Shown here: positions 10,501-23,402 of the stretch, in pieces
Numbering within the stretch: the stretch's first letter is position 1
Layout: each line of letters begins with the position of its first letter
NCBI GenBank assembly: GCA_965153455.1
Contig: OZ234496.1
Span: 19,336,304 to 19,400,303, forward strand
From: Sphagnum compactum
Taxonomy: Eukaryota > Bryophyta > Sphagnopsida > Sphagnales
Reading direction: 5' to 3'
Length of the DNA: 64,000 nucleotides
Program-made: the position numbers and the translations under genes
The notes under the pieces: generated by a model
What the model was told of the DNA's origin: nothing
The model's database searches: none
Seen by the model: the letters and a program-made list of their open reading frames with translations, nothing else

Positions 10501-12402
10501 CTGTGAATACAGTCGCTCAAAGGCAGATTTGATAAGCTTACCTTCTTTTTCACCTGGGTGCAGGCTTGGGTAGCTCTTAATCTTTTGTTCACAGGGATGG
10601 CTGATGGCAGCTTCTGGGGAGCAACTGCAAGTCCAGATCTCATAAGTTGTACCAATCCATTAGAGTTGGAACACAAGTTTAGGTTGACATCATTTTTCCT
10701 TCTCATCAGATTCCTCAGTCTTAGCCTACAAGTCTGCTGCAGCCATCATCCTGTCCCTGCATTTGTTGCACTGTATAGGTATACTGTCAAAATTGTTACC
10801 ATACAAGACTTGCAAGCTCTCTTAAACTGTTTCTCCTCCAAAAACTGTCTTTTTGCAGGATCTTGGAAGTCTCCCAGCATTGTTAGATTGCATTTTACTT
10901 GTGGTCACCCAGTTTGAGAGCGAGTCATGTCTGCAATTACCAGAGCTGATGTTGTAGAAAGATGCATCCAGATGCTGTAGTTTTGAATCCGGATTATGTG
11001 TTTTGCACTCATGAACAGGCAGCATGCCCCAGAGGTGCTTGAATTGCTGCTAGAGGAAAATCCAAATTTTGCAGAAGATTTCGTGAAGCAGCCACCAATC
11101 TCAACTGGTTCGGCAATAATACTTTCTCGCTTCCACCATGACAACATCCTCCTCATTGGTGATGCAGCACATGCCATGGTATGTCTTCAAGAGCAGTAAG
11201 GTCTGAGTTTTATTTAATGCTCTCATCAAACTATATTTCATCAGTTTCTCAGAGACAGAAAACAAGTGCTTGGAATATTCAGTGAGGGAAGTGCCATTGG
11301 GTAAAGAGAAAGAAATTGTAAGGGTAAGTATTGTACTTTTATGATTGCTCTATTCAGGGGTTGCTCTGAATCTCCTGAGAGCCTGTTGGTCAAAGCAGCA
11401 ACACCTCATTTATGCTGGTGCCAAAACCTCACAAACTTATTCATGAGATTGATTGAGTTCTTTTCGGATACATTTGTCCAGTTTTCAGCATACGGCACGG
11501 GCTGCAATGCTGCCCTTGAGGACTGTTTCATCTTTGATAAAATACTTGCTGATTTCCCCTCATCAGGTACAATCTCTTGAATTTTATAGCTACAGCACAC
11601 CATTATGATACATCTGCTGAAGCTCCTTTCTTCCCCTGCACTGAGTTGAAAATTGCCTTACTAACACCAATCAAAGGAGATTCTGGTTTGACAATAGACA
11701 AGATATAAGGATTATGTGTATGCTGTATATAGGTTGACATCGAAGATGCAAAACAGAATTGTAATGAATCTTGTTGGCTCTCAATATTCAAACTGGAAGT
11801 GATCTGTAAGTGATCTTGTCATCCACACTTTGCCTGCTATTGATGGATATATCAGTGCGGGGTTGTTGTGATCATCATCTGTAGGGCCAGCAGGCAAAGT
11901 TCCATTTGATAAAGTAGCAGCAGAGTTCACAAGGAGACGCAGGGAAGATGCACATGTCATCGTGAATCTCAACACTACTAAAGAGCTCTTTCCTCGAGGT
12001 TATCTAGGCCTGATGCAAATGTTGCTGCTCACCACTTTACACAAACTGGCTCCAAAGTTCTTCAAACCGTAAGCTAATCCTCCACTGCTACTATCACAAC
12101 TGCCTCATTAGTTCTTTGCTTTGTTGTGATCCTGGCTGCATGACTGTAATTCAACAAACTGCAAGAAGATGGTAGTTAGAACATGACTTGATGCATCTGG
12201 AATTTTGCGGTGGTGGTGGAACAGGACATCATTTAATCAACTCTGGTCAGATATGCCATTTGCTCAAATCAAATTGCAGAAGCGCATGGAAGACAGATTC
12301 TTTTATGGGCTTCTATTTGGGCTAGGCCTTTTGGTGCTCTCTGGGATCCTTTTTCTGTTGGGAGTGCGCACTCCACTTCCGAATCCAAAGCCCACTTTCT
12401 GA
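7518..12402 (+). CDS. KMO-like FAD-dependent monooxygenase, copy 1 (12 exons)
   Basis: Flavoprotein aromatic hydroxylase related to kynurenine 3-monooxygenase; the family uses NADPH and O2. Exons: 7518-7883, 8198-8309, 8491-8636, 9003-9100, 9266-9366, 9815-9932, 10082-10199, 10564-10682, 11019-11178, 11482-11566, 11885-12068, 12225-12402. All borders are GT-AG and phases join into one open frame of 594 residues. Residues 1-122 form a Ser-rich leader ending in an acidic patch, possibly a plastid transit peptide. FAD motifs follow: GAGPAG (128-133), VGADGANSAVRS (about 289-300) and IGDAAHAM (ends at 446), then YGTGCNAALEDC in place of the usual GQGMNAGFEDC. A C-terminal hydrophobic helix (YGLLFGLGLLVLSGILFLLG) precedes the tail NPKPTF, matching the membrane anchor of KMO. 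This is the only copy with ATG at the shared upstream start position. It has a Tyr (QTYG) where copies 2 and 3 have Phe. The substrate is unknown; family assignment is firm, kynurenine activity is not. Confidence 0.85.
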
Positions 12403-15358
12403 ACTTCAGATGTGGAAAACAAACAATGCTTTCATGATGATGTTGATTGTTATGATATTTGACAAACTCAAATACATGTGATAACGCAAACATGTCTTTC
12501 TTATGAATCTTCCATTTGGAAAGCTCTCATCACAACCTAAATGTCTACTTCTTGGGGCTCCAACATGACCAGCACTTAGTCATGTCTAACCTATCTTTCT
12601 CTCACACTAATGCACCAGACACAAGTGACAAGGAGAAGTCCTTCACAGGTAAAAAAAGATCGGTCCTATGCTCCTCTTTGAGGAGTGTATCTGAAATATG
12701 CATGTGCCAGGGGGTCAATGGAAAAAGTTGAAGAGATTGCCAAATGCAAATGTGGCACACTTACCGAATCCAATGGTGCTCGAACAAAGCTGCTTTGACT
12801 AGATTTCCTTGAAAAGCTGAATCCATGTGCTGGAATTGCATCACCATGAGCACTCTGCACAAATTAATACTCCCATTCCCATTCTGTGCTGTATGTTGTT
12901 GGTAGTTTGCTTAATTTCATTAGAGCTTCATCATGTATCTGGTTTGGGCTCTTAACCTCACTGATAGTCCTGTTGAAAGCAAGGGCATTGTCTGAAACAT
13001 CATCCATTAATGACCAAGCTAATGAAAACCTCTTCCAAAGTGACAATGCAAATGCTGTAGCTGCTGCCATGAAACACCTCTGTCTCCATCAAGCAAACTT
13101 TTGACCTGATACCAAGGTTAAAGCAGTAAACTATAAGAGAGCTGGAACAGAAAAGGAAAGAGAATAAGAAACAGGAGAGAACTTCTAGTGAAGGGAGATT
13201 GATAATCTCTGCCTCCAGGATCACTAGTTTCTGGTACTATAACACAGGCAAAGATGACTGTACATGTGCTCCTGATTCCAGAGTTTCTTTGTGATGTACC
13301 TGAAGCTTCTATTTCTTGCTGCCAGAGAAATTGGAGGAACCGGAATTAAGTCTCCTAACCCAACCTTTTTGCCATGTCTTGCACTTCCTGCAAGCCTCCT
13401 TTCCTCCAAATCTTTGTGAACAATAACAATATATTATCAGAGGAATTGGACAGGCCATCGACAGCAGCTGGAAAGTCCTTCAATCCCATAAGTATATGTC
13501 TCTCCTGCTCATGTTGTTTTCCTCCCACCAACCTCCTGAAAGAAGTAGGGAGACTGGGAGTCATTAGCATGGGGTTGTTAAACCTCAAGACCTGTTGCTA
13601 GTATCCACCACATCCTCAAGCCATCCACCACTCCCATCTGCATACCTTGCAAGTTGCATCACAAGGCCCCAGCCTGGATCCAACATGCAAAAAGTCAGGC
13701 AATGGGAAACACAACCAGCAATTGGATTAGAGGACACTGAGATTCTAGCTCTACCAGAAATTTCATGAAGTACCTCAGGCTAAGACATCAAATGATTTGC
13801 AATTCCTGCAATTTCGGTTGAGTTTGTTGCAAACAAAATGCACTTCAGTAAAAGCAGATTCCCTACCTGCAACCAGAAAGAAATTCCTGAGAAAATGATA
13901 AGTTTGGTGAAGTTCAATCCAGGCCTAGAAAATTGAATACCCAAACACATGAAGCAGACCAACAATGTTTCTTGCAGATCCTCTGAGTGAACATTGGTAT
14001 TTTAATTACAATGGAAACCATTAAACCCAAGTTGTAGAATTATGAGAGATTCTGAGTCTTTTGTGGGAAGAATTGACTAATGTGGAAAGAATCCTCTATC
14101 ACACCACAAAAAGTGTGATCTTCTCCAGTTTTTTCAAAAGCCTCAGTTCTCATCCTCTGGAAGCAGCTCCCACAGTTGCAAATCATGGTTGTTACCAGTT
14201 AATATCATTTTTTCAAAACACCAGGTGCGCAGGGGATTTAGATTGACATGTCTTAATTTTGACATGGAGATGGACTGAGCTGTGACCCACATTTCTTGTC
14301 AAAAACCTGGGGATCTGCTTTCTTAATGCAAGCAGTGAACTCCCTTGTACTGGAGTGATTTGCAGAAAGAAAATAGCAGCTGAACGACACCAAAGGTCTC
14401 CAGAGCAAGGGGTGCTTACATTGTGGGTTTACTGTGAAAGAACCTAAAAGAAGATGGACACCAGGTGGGGAGTTGGTTCCATTGTCACTTCTTCCTGGAG
14501 CCAAGTGTAATGCCTTCTACTATGTATGTAGCACTGCGCTTCTTTGGTTGGTCATTTATCTCAGCTGTTCAATACTCGGATTTTGATTTCCATGTTTGTT
14601 TTTCAAGCAAAATTGTGCATGTTTCACAAGGTTGTGGAAATCATCTGCACTTCCTAGTTGGTCATCCATCTGTGCATTATTTTCAGGCCCAAAAATGTTT
14701 ACCAAAGATGGTGAAAACAACACTGGCAGTCGTAACAGAGTCTATCACAGGAATTTAGATTTCCAAAACCTCTTTTCTAAGATTGAACACTTGAGTTTCT
14801 TCCCTGGATATTAGGTGTATATTTCTTTCTGTTGCATCTCGTGAAGAATTTATGTGAAGAGAATTGAGAATGGTTGCTCTGTTGCAATGCATTATGCTAA
14901 CCACAGCCTTCTGTGAAACTGTCATCGAAATCCTCAGTGGTCATTGCGATTTTTCAACATGCTGCTGTGCTTGGGAGGCATTTGAGAGGCTTTCTTTCAT
15001 TTTTTCACACATCGCAGACAGTGCACCTGGCTTAGTTGATTTGTGGCAGACTAAACCTTTTTGCAGGCTCTCATATTTTGGGGGCCCACCTCCTCCCCTA
15101 CTTCAGATTGTTTCTAGCACACTTGTTTTTCTCTAAAGTGAAGTTGTTTCTGGTCTTGCAACTCTACCGGGTTTCATAACCATGGTGTTCGTCATGCTCA
15201 TCTGGTTGTATATTGCGGGAAAAGCAGAAAGAATATTTCGTGCTCCAGGCTATGGCATACAAACATGCATATGAGTACTCAAGAAAACGAATGAAGCAAC
15301 TTGGAGGTGCGAGAGGCTCAGTTATAGGCCGTGGGTTGCGGTGGAAATCGTTGTTAAG
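12403..15358. other. Spacer between KMO-like copies 1 and 2; duplicated flanks
   Basis: No gene is recognised. The parts 12403-12620 and about 13655-14060 match the DNA downstream of copy 3 (48131-48790). About 1 kb in between (12605-13655) is absent from the copy 3 flank, so it is an insertion here or a deletion there. A block at about 14100-14160 (AAAGCCTCAG and neighbours) also matches downstream of copy 2 at about 20903-20965. The final 300 bases resemble the upstream flanks of copies 1 and 3 and probably hold the copy 2 promoter and leader. Confidence 0.6.
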
Positions 15359-18300
15359 ATGATGGGAATTCCAGCTTTCCAGAGGAGTAGCTGCTGGTCA
15401 TCAGCATCCGCTTCCTCCTCAAGCCTTCTTCTTCTTCCGCCATCACTACCTACTGTGCAGTCTTCTTCTTCTCCTTCTTCCTGTAGTTGGTGGCATAAGA
15501 ATCGTCCACCAGTAAACTACCGCAGCGTAAACATTGCGACAAAGTTCTTCTCATCGCCAGTAATAGATTGCCAATATTATTACAAGCGGAAGGAGGCTTC
15601 GATTGCAGTTGTCAGGGCTGTTGCTTCTCCTTCGTCTCCTTCTTCTCCAATGCCTGCCCAACAAGCAGTAGAAGAAGAAGAAAAGTCTGCTTCCAATGTA
15701 AGCTCCTTCCTAAGACTCTGGTCTTTTGAAGCTCCTGCTGCGCCTGCTATCCTAATGCCACTGTGGTAGAGGATTTTTGCAAGCCTCTTTTTGTGGGTGG
15801 GTGGGTGTTTCTGGAATTCCCCTTTTGCATTGTAGTCCTGTCTCTGCAAGTCTCTTTTTGCCTCCTCCTTCCAAAGCGACACCTTCGTTGCTTTCTCCAT
15901 TTTGGAAAGAAGCAGAAACTTATTTTTTGCACCAAGTGTGTCTTCATGGATTACCTGCATTAATGCCCAAAAGATGGGGTTGGGGCAGGAGGTGACAGTG
16001 GTAGGAGCAGGACCAGCAGGCTGTCTTCTTGCAATCTACCTTTTGCGCAGAGGCTTCTCTGTGAACCTGTTTGAGAAACGTGAAGCTACTAAGGGTCAGC
16101 CTGTTACACCACTTCTTGTGTGATTTTTTGTTCAGGCCTGCTGGTGTGGTATATGCAATTCTCCCTTTGAATTCCACATAGCACCACCAGCTCTGTTTCA
16201 TTTTATGTGGGAGAAACAGAAATTGCAAAAACCATTTGAGGAAAAACTATGAATGCTTGTGACATGGGATGAGGGAACAGGGGACCTGTCGCACACTTCG
16301 TATTTGTATGCCCTGGTGCTTGCATCTCGTGGTACCAAAGCTCTGGAAGGAGCAGGCTTGGCTTTGCCTTTGACACTTCTCAACACTCTTGCAGGTTCCT
16401 GTAGGCACCTTGCAAACAGAAAGATTGTAATGTTTCCTCCATCCCATCCTGTTAAAGAGATTTGCCGGATCACAGAAAAAACCTCTGTCCATTGCTTTAT
16501 TCTATAATGTGACGCACATTTCCTGAAGTATTGAAGGTCTGTCAGTTGGTTTTCTGATCAGACAAGACAGTTCAACAGTCACCCTAGTATGGTGGTTAAG
16601 GATCAAGCATCCAAAAACTCATTATGAGTTCTTGGCACGGGATTATGTGTATATATGCTACTGTAGCTCATCAGGGACCTTTTTCTGATGCAGACAGGAT
16701 TGTAATGTTCATGCCACTTACAACATCCTAGATGATATGTGACTCTTGCAATTTGCTTGTTGCAGAGCCTCACCAATTACTCGAATGAACCTGGTTTTCA
16801 AACTTTTGGTACAAGCCGCAATGCGCTGGTAGGATATTTGCAAGAGTCACTTTTGCTTGGAAGGTAATACGGAGCAGCAAGCCCTCCTTCCTTCCTTTCT
16901 CCTGCAAGACGAGAGTTCTATACTTGAAAGTCAGAGTTCTGAAGAAGGGGATGCTGCAAGTTTACTGGAGACCTCAATCTGTGAAGCTTCTCTCTTTCAA
17001 GCCCTACCTGGTGTTGATGCTCCTGCAGGTACCCAAAACTGAAGACCTACTTCGGACATGAGTTAGTGTCCCTTGGTGAAAAGAAGAACACAGCTACATT
17101 CCGAGTTTCTGCAAATTCCAATATGCAGGGTAGGAAAACTTGCACATTGGTTGTTGACAGCTCTTGGCCTTTATCTCTCTGTTCCTGCACTGCTGGATGC
17201 AAGACATATCTTTGTCAATAGCTTCACTGTCTCTATCTCCTTCTCTCGAACTACAACCCACACAACCCCTTAGAAAACACACAAGTCAGGAAAATGTGTG
17301 TATCTGGAGAGGTGAATAAGACCAAAGTTTGAAAGCAGTTTGGGTTGCAAAAACTATGTCCTTGAACTGTTGTTGTTTTACCTATATGATGTTGGGTGTG
17401 TCCAGAAATTGTAAAGCAGTGATTCTTAATTCAATTTCTTCAAAGCAAAACAAAACAGATACTTATTCTGGCAGTTGATTCAAGTTTCAAGAGGTGATTT
17501 TTGTACCCCATGTGAACTTGCTTTTTCTGTACAATATTAAGTGTGCAGGTACGAAGGAGGAGTTGGTTGAAGTGAAGTATGATTTCCTTGTGGGTGCGGA
17601 TGGTGCCAATAGTGCAGTACGATCACAGATTTTTCATTTAGAGAAACACAACCCTCACTCTTCCAAGTAAGATTTAATGTGAGGAATGTGCAAAAGCCTC
17701 CCTTCGATACTACTCTCCATCTGTATCTTGAAGCTCGTACTTCAGTAATTCAAATTTTCTGAATGCAGCAAGTGTGCTGATCCAGCAGGTTTTTTTGACT
17801 TGAGCTTGTGGTCTATTCCAGTAATATGGAGCCCATAAAAATGGACATCCAACACAATGTTCAGAACCACAAGTCCTTGTATATTGGCCCTGTGGTGGCA
17901 AGGAAATCATTTCTATATGCCTATCATAACCGTGTTCAGGTATCAAGCCTAGCCTTAGTATGGTTGTCCTGCATTGTTACTACTGCAGGAAAAATCTTCT
18001 ATCTCTGCAGTATGTTTCATGCCTCTTTTTCTCTGTTTCTTTCTTGAAGTAGGATTTGTTCCTTGTTCATACCATCCTCCTCTTGGGCATCAATACTTTG
18101 ATGGACTGCATTCCAAAAACTGAATGGCAATGTCAGTGCTTTGGTAGAGAGCTCTGGTTTTGAGCATACACATCTGATTTCTAGAGCTCGGCAAAACAAC
18201 TGACAGGTGATGTATATGAAAGTAGACCTGTGGTTTCAGCCACTGAAGGGCACATTTAATAAGAGTTTTGATAAGCTTACCTTCTTTTCACCTGGGTGCA

Positions 18301-20231
18301 GATCTGGCCAACTCTTAATGTTTTCTTCACAGGGATGGCCGATGGGAGCTTCTGGGGAGGAACCTACTATCCAGATCTCATCAGTGCAACCACTTCATCA
18401 GAGGTGGAACAGAAGTTTAGGTTGACCTCAATTTTCCCTTTTATCAAATTCCTCAGTCTTAGCATACAAGGCTGCTACAGTCATCCTCCTGTGTCTGTAT
18501 TTGTTGTACAGTTTAGGTATTCTGTAAAAATGTCACAATTCTTGACATGCAAGGTGCAAGTCATGTCTGTGACATTTTTCTCCTCCAAAAACTGTTCTTT
18601 TGCAGTCTTTTGCAACATAGGTTTTTGCAGAATCATCATAGCCCAAGTCTCCCAGTATTGTTGCATTTTACTTGTGGTCACCCATTTTGAGGATGAGTCA
18701 TTGCTGAGGTCATGTGTGTTCTTGTCACATCTGCAATTCCCAGCACTGATATTGTAGAATGCATCCAGATGCTATGGTTTTGAACCAGGATTTTGTGTTT
18801 TGGGCTGCCATGAACAGGCAGCACATCCCAGAGGTGCTTGAATTGCTGCTAGAAGAAAACCCAAATTTTGCAGAAGATTTTGTGAAGCAGCCACAAATCT
18901 CATCTGGTACAGCAATAATTCTTTCTCGCTTCCACCATGATAACATCCTCCTCATTGGTGATGCAGCACATGCCATGGTATGTCTTCAAGATCTGAGGCA
19001 TATATACTCTTGTCAAACTGTATTTCATCAGTTTCTCAGAGACAGAAAACAAGTGCTTGGAACATTCAGGGAGGGATGTGCTATTGGGTACAGGGACAGA
19101 AGTTATAAGGGTAATTATTGTACCTTGGTGATTGCTCTTGTCAGGGGAAGCTCTGAATTTCTTGAGCTCACCTGTTGGTCAAAGCACCAACCTTATTTCT
19201 GCCTGTGCCAAAATCTGGCATGAGATTGATTGAGTTCTTTTCGGATACATTTGTCCAGTTTCCATCATACAGCACTGGCTGCAATGCTGCCCTTGAGGAC
19301 TGTTTCATCTTCGATAAACTACTTGCTGATTTCCCCTCTTCTGGTACAATTCTCTATTGAATTTTTCAGCTTTAGTGTTATATTTATCACACATCTGCTA
19401 ATGTTCCTTCTTTCAACTTCACATTAGAATTGAAACTTGCCTTCTTAGCACCAATCAAAGGGATTCTGGTTTGACAGTAGTACCAAAGGTTAAGCATTAT
19501 GCATATGCTGTCTATAGGGTGACATTGAAGATGCAAAACAGAGTTGTAATGAATCTTGTTGGCTCTCAAGATTTGTTGCACATGATCTGCAAGCATTCTT
19601 GTCATCCAAACTTTGCCTGTTATTGCATGATATCAGTGTGGGATTGCTTTGATTGTCATCTGTAGGGCCAGCAGGCAAAGTTCCATTTGATGAAGTAGCA
19701 GCAGAGTTCACAAGGAGACGCAGGGAAGATGCACATGTCATTGTGAATCTCAACACTACAAAAGATCTCTTTCCTCGAAGTTTTCTAGGCCTGATGCAAA
19801 TGCAGCTGCTCACCACTGCACACAAGCTAGCCCCAAAGTTCTTCAAAGTGTAAGCTAATCCTCTCTACTACTAATACTTCTACTGCTGCAGCCGCTGCCT
19901 TATGAAGTCCTTGCTTTTGTTGCAATCTTGGCTTCATGACTGTAATGTGTATGTACCATTAAGTGCTCATTGGATTCAACAAAACTGCAAGGTGGTGGTG
20001 GTTTGAACATGACTTGATGGGTTTGGAATTTTGCGGTGGTGGAGGAACAGGCCATCATTCAATCAACTCTGGTCAGATATGCCATTTTCTGAAATCAAAT
20101 TTCAGAAGAGCATGGAAGACAGATTATTTTATGGGCTTCTATTCAGTCTGGGTCTTTTGGTGCTCTCTGGGATCCTTTTTCTGCTGGGACTGTGCACTCC
20201 TCCATCTTTGAACCCAAAGCCCACTTTTTGA
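15359..20231 (+). CDS. KMO-like FAD-dependent monooxygenase, copy 2 (12 exons, one altered splice site)
   Basis: Same family and exon plan as copy 1. Exons: 15359-15697, 15989-16102, 16274-16426, 16766-16863, 17029-17129, 17549-17666, 17822-17939, 18302-18420, 18818-18977, 19259-19343, 19666-19849, 20051-20231; 589 residues in this model. The codon matching copy 1's ATG is GTG (15341), so I start at the next in-frame ATG (15359), which keeps a Ser-rich leader. FAD motifs GAGPAG, VGADGANSAVRS and IGDAAHAM are present, as is the C-terminal membrane helix and NPKPTF tail. The donor of exon 2 has lost one G relative to copies 1 and 3 (CCTGTTAC against CTGGTATAC). The frame survives only if a weak GTTACA donor is used with an upstream acceptor at 16273; with the usual acceptor at 16280 the frame shifts. 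The flavin-contact motif reads YSTGCN, with Ser where the others have Gly. It may be functional, reduced, or a young pseudogene. Confidence 0.7.
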
Positions 20232-20760
20232 GCCTCTATTGAGGCAATAGTACTCTAGGTGTGGACAACGAATGATGCATGCCTCCCCTCATCTGTAACA
20301 GCAATATCTGAGGTGGGCAGAGATCTTCAGTAGGTTGTTTGCTTGCTGAGAGGTTGTTTGCATCCCCAACAACAATGGCCAAGAGAGGCATTAGCTGGAA
20401 AATCTGTGGCAAAGTGGTCTTCTGTGCTCTTGGACCATCCCCACTATGAGTGACATCATGAGCATTGATTGAAATCCATAGCTATGTATACCCCACCTCT
20501 GCATAATTTTCCAGAAACTATTTCAAATCTTTCTCGATTCTTTGCAATCATGCCATCAAAGGTCACTATAACTCTGAGGCTTGATGAGTAATTGTTGCTG
20601 AAGAATATCCTCTTCTTCATCCCAAGATTACACAATTCAGTTCTGAATTTCACTCTTTTTGTCTTCTTTTTTCTCCCCAATCATAGGTAATTCAGTTCTG
20701 AATCACACTCTTCTTTTTCTCTTTTTTCTTCCCAATCTTAGACAATTCAACCAATTTGCA

Positions 20761-20796
20761 CTCTTCTTCTTCTTCTTCTTCTTCTTCTTCTTCTTT
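20761..20796. repeat. CTT trinucleotide microsatellite
   Basis: About eleven uninterrupted CTT units in a pyrimidine-rich tract. Confidence 0.9.
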
Positions 20797-23261
20797 GTTT
20801 CACTCTCCATTAGCTCAAAATGGGTTCCTTTTGCTGCTGCAGAGTTATCCTATCCCAACACACAAATTTGGAGCAACCAATTCTAATCTTCCTCCTCCAT
20901 GTCACACCAAAAAAGTGTGAACTTTTCCAGTTTTTTCAAAAGCCTCAGCTCACATTCCTACTAGCAGTTTACACAATTGCCTAACAATCTTTACCTTCTC
21001 TCGCATGCAAGCCAAGCTCCCATCAACCCAACAAGAAAAAACAAAGCAAAGAAACCATTTGTTGAAAAAAATAAATCTCATTTCCACTTTGTATTCCAGG
21101 TTCTTTCGTCATACAAGTAGAAAATCTTGGGAGCTGAAATCCAATTCAATGACAAGCTCTTCTTCTCACCCCCCAGAAGAATGATTACACATATTCACTG
21201 CACCAAGAAGCTAGTGTTTAACTGCCTGAAACAAAATAAGAAAACCGCCTGAGAATGGATTTACAAGTTATAGATTCTTTGAATGAATCAGTGGGTTTCT
21301 CTTTTCATACTAGAACATTATGACAATTGTTCATCTGCTTCGTTGTGATTGATTTTGATTCAGTAGCTCTATTTGTGCAGGATCCCACCTGCAACTTTAT
21401 TGCCCCAACTTAAGGACACCCATGTGTCATTTTGGGGTGTACCCATCCACTTGCCAGTGCTTGACAAGTTCAGGTTGTGAGACCAAGCAGTCTGTGGTTG
21501 CTAATTTGGGAGGCATCAAAAGACCTGCTCGAAATTTGTGTTTGTCTTTAATTCTCGGTGATGGATAGTGACAAGCATTGGAAAAAATTGAGACAAAGTG
21601 AAGGAAATGTTGTGAAGATGGACTTCGTGGAGACCCAGTTGTCGAAAAGACAATAGAGAAATGCAATCTAGGGTGTTTGGAGACATGGATTTCTTGATGA
21701 TGTATTGTTGACAATTTGGTGGAATTGAGGCCCGAGTCAAGTTGGGCAAGCATGTTGTGCAATGGAGGTCATAGGTCTTAGTCTTTGGCAATTGGTCAAT
21801 GAGCAAGAAAAATCAGGCTACATTCTTGTGGTTGTGAAATGCTCGGAAGCAAGTTGTTAGATTTGGTGTCTTTCTTGCCAATCGTTGAAATCAAAACTCA
21901 GATTCAGATTGCCACTATTCTTCTTGAGCACACCAATTATATCACGCATGCCAAGTCTCACTTGAAGTGTACAATTAATGTTTCCTTTCCATTTGCATGA
22001 ATGTAGCTAGCTACTTGTAATTGATTCCTTGTTCACCAAAGGATGATTTGTCAATATTGAATTCAAGTTTTTGGCAGGTTCAAGTCATGAAACCAAATGG
22101 TCAGTGATTTGTTAATTTTAGTTTTAGTCTTATTTTGGGTATTTTGAGATTGGAGTTTAACCCTCTAAGAGCATGTTTTTGCAAGATGGGTTTTGGTCAA
22201 TATAAAAATCTCTACACATTCAAGTTTTACATCATTAATAGGTTTCTTTTTGTTCAGGGCATCACATTGATGATTTGTTAAACTTCAACAACGAATCATC
22301 ACAACATGGGCATATAACTTCAACTTGCAACTTGCCGAAGTTCTCTTGTCAAAGTTTCAAAGGGTAATTTGATTGGCTTTGGCTAGGCATTGGAATTTGG
22401 TTTGGAAACAATGGCCTCATTAGAATCAACCACATAGGGAGGTGAATGTCTTAAAGCATCACTAATTGTTTTCTTGTTCGATTCACTTACTAAAGTTTAG
22501 TTTGTAATATATTTGCCTCATAATATTTTCTCAAGATTGCAAATGTATTAGGCCAATAATTCCTTACATGTGTGAATTTTCATTATTGTTATTAAGATTA
22601 TGGAAATTATGTATAACAAAATTTGTGTCAAATAACTTAATGAAATGTGACATATCACATTCGATATTGGTGAGATTTTGAAGCTTGACTTGATCTTTGT
22701 GCACCAATGGAGGTATTGGAGTTAGATGATGCTCAAAAGGTGTTAATGTCAATGTTCAAACAAAACACCGATGGTATCTAATCAATTTTGCATTGAATAA
22801 ATTCAACAAAACATATTAGTAGAAGTATTGATTGCAACTATATTGAACTTGTCTTATTATTTTGTATGTTTTATTTATTGTGCATGTTATGTACGATGTA
22901 GTTCATTGCCTAATTGTGAAATCCTTTATCCTCTCACATAAGTGTGCCATAGTGGTTAAAGTTGTTGTAGTTTCATCCTTATTTTTATATGATTTCAATT
23001 GGATTCAAATTTTCTTTTATACATTTAGATCTCCTTCCTCTTTACATGTGATTGTCTACACATTATTCAAAGATATGATAAAGTAACAAATCTTATGTAG
23101 CAATTCCATTAAGCTCCTACAAGATGTTACATTATCATGGTGTCATTGTCTTTATAAAAAATTTGAACACATGCATCTAGCTTGTCTGAGAACACATGCC
23201 TAGTATATGGTGGTATAATGTTTTTAAAACCAAAAAACTTATATTGTAAACTTAAACGCAT

Positions 23262-23402
23262 GATGGCTTGGTATAATATTAATGTAGTTGTTTTTCCACC
23301 TTGATTTATATATTGAAATGTATATGGATAAATCAATATATGGACATCCCAATATATATAAGTCAAGAAGGAAACACAACTACAATGTTATACCAGGCCA
23401 CC
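23262..23402. repeat. Imperfect inverted repeat
   Basis: TGGCTTGGTATAATATTAAT at the left end is mirrored by the reverse complement of the right end (TGGCCTGGTATAACATTGTA), about 30 bases per arm with an AT-rich centre. A small hairpin transposon relic is possible. Confidence 0.5.

Noticed and set aside
10958-11178. A frameshift in exon 9 of copy 1
   Set aside because: It disappears when the acceptor at 11018 is used. That acceptor gives a 160-base in-frame exon in all three copies.
13355-13588. Minus-strand frame resembling copia gag
   Set aside because: The likeness is limited to a short LMGL block and no neighbouring copia domains were found. Kept only as a remark on the 1-kb insertion.
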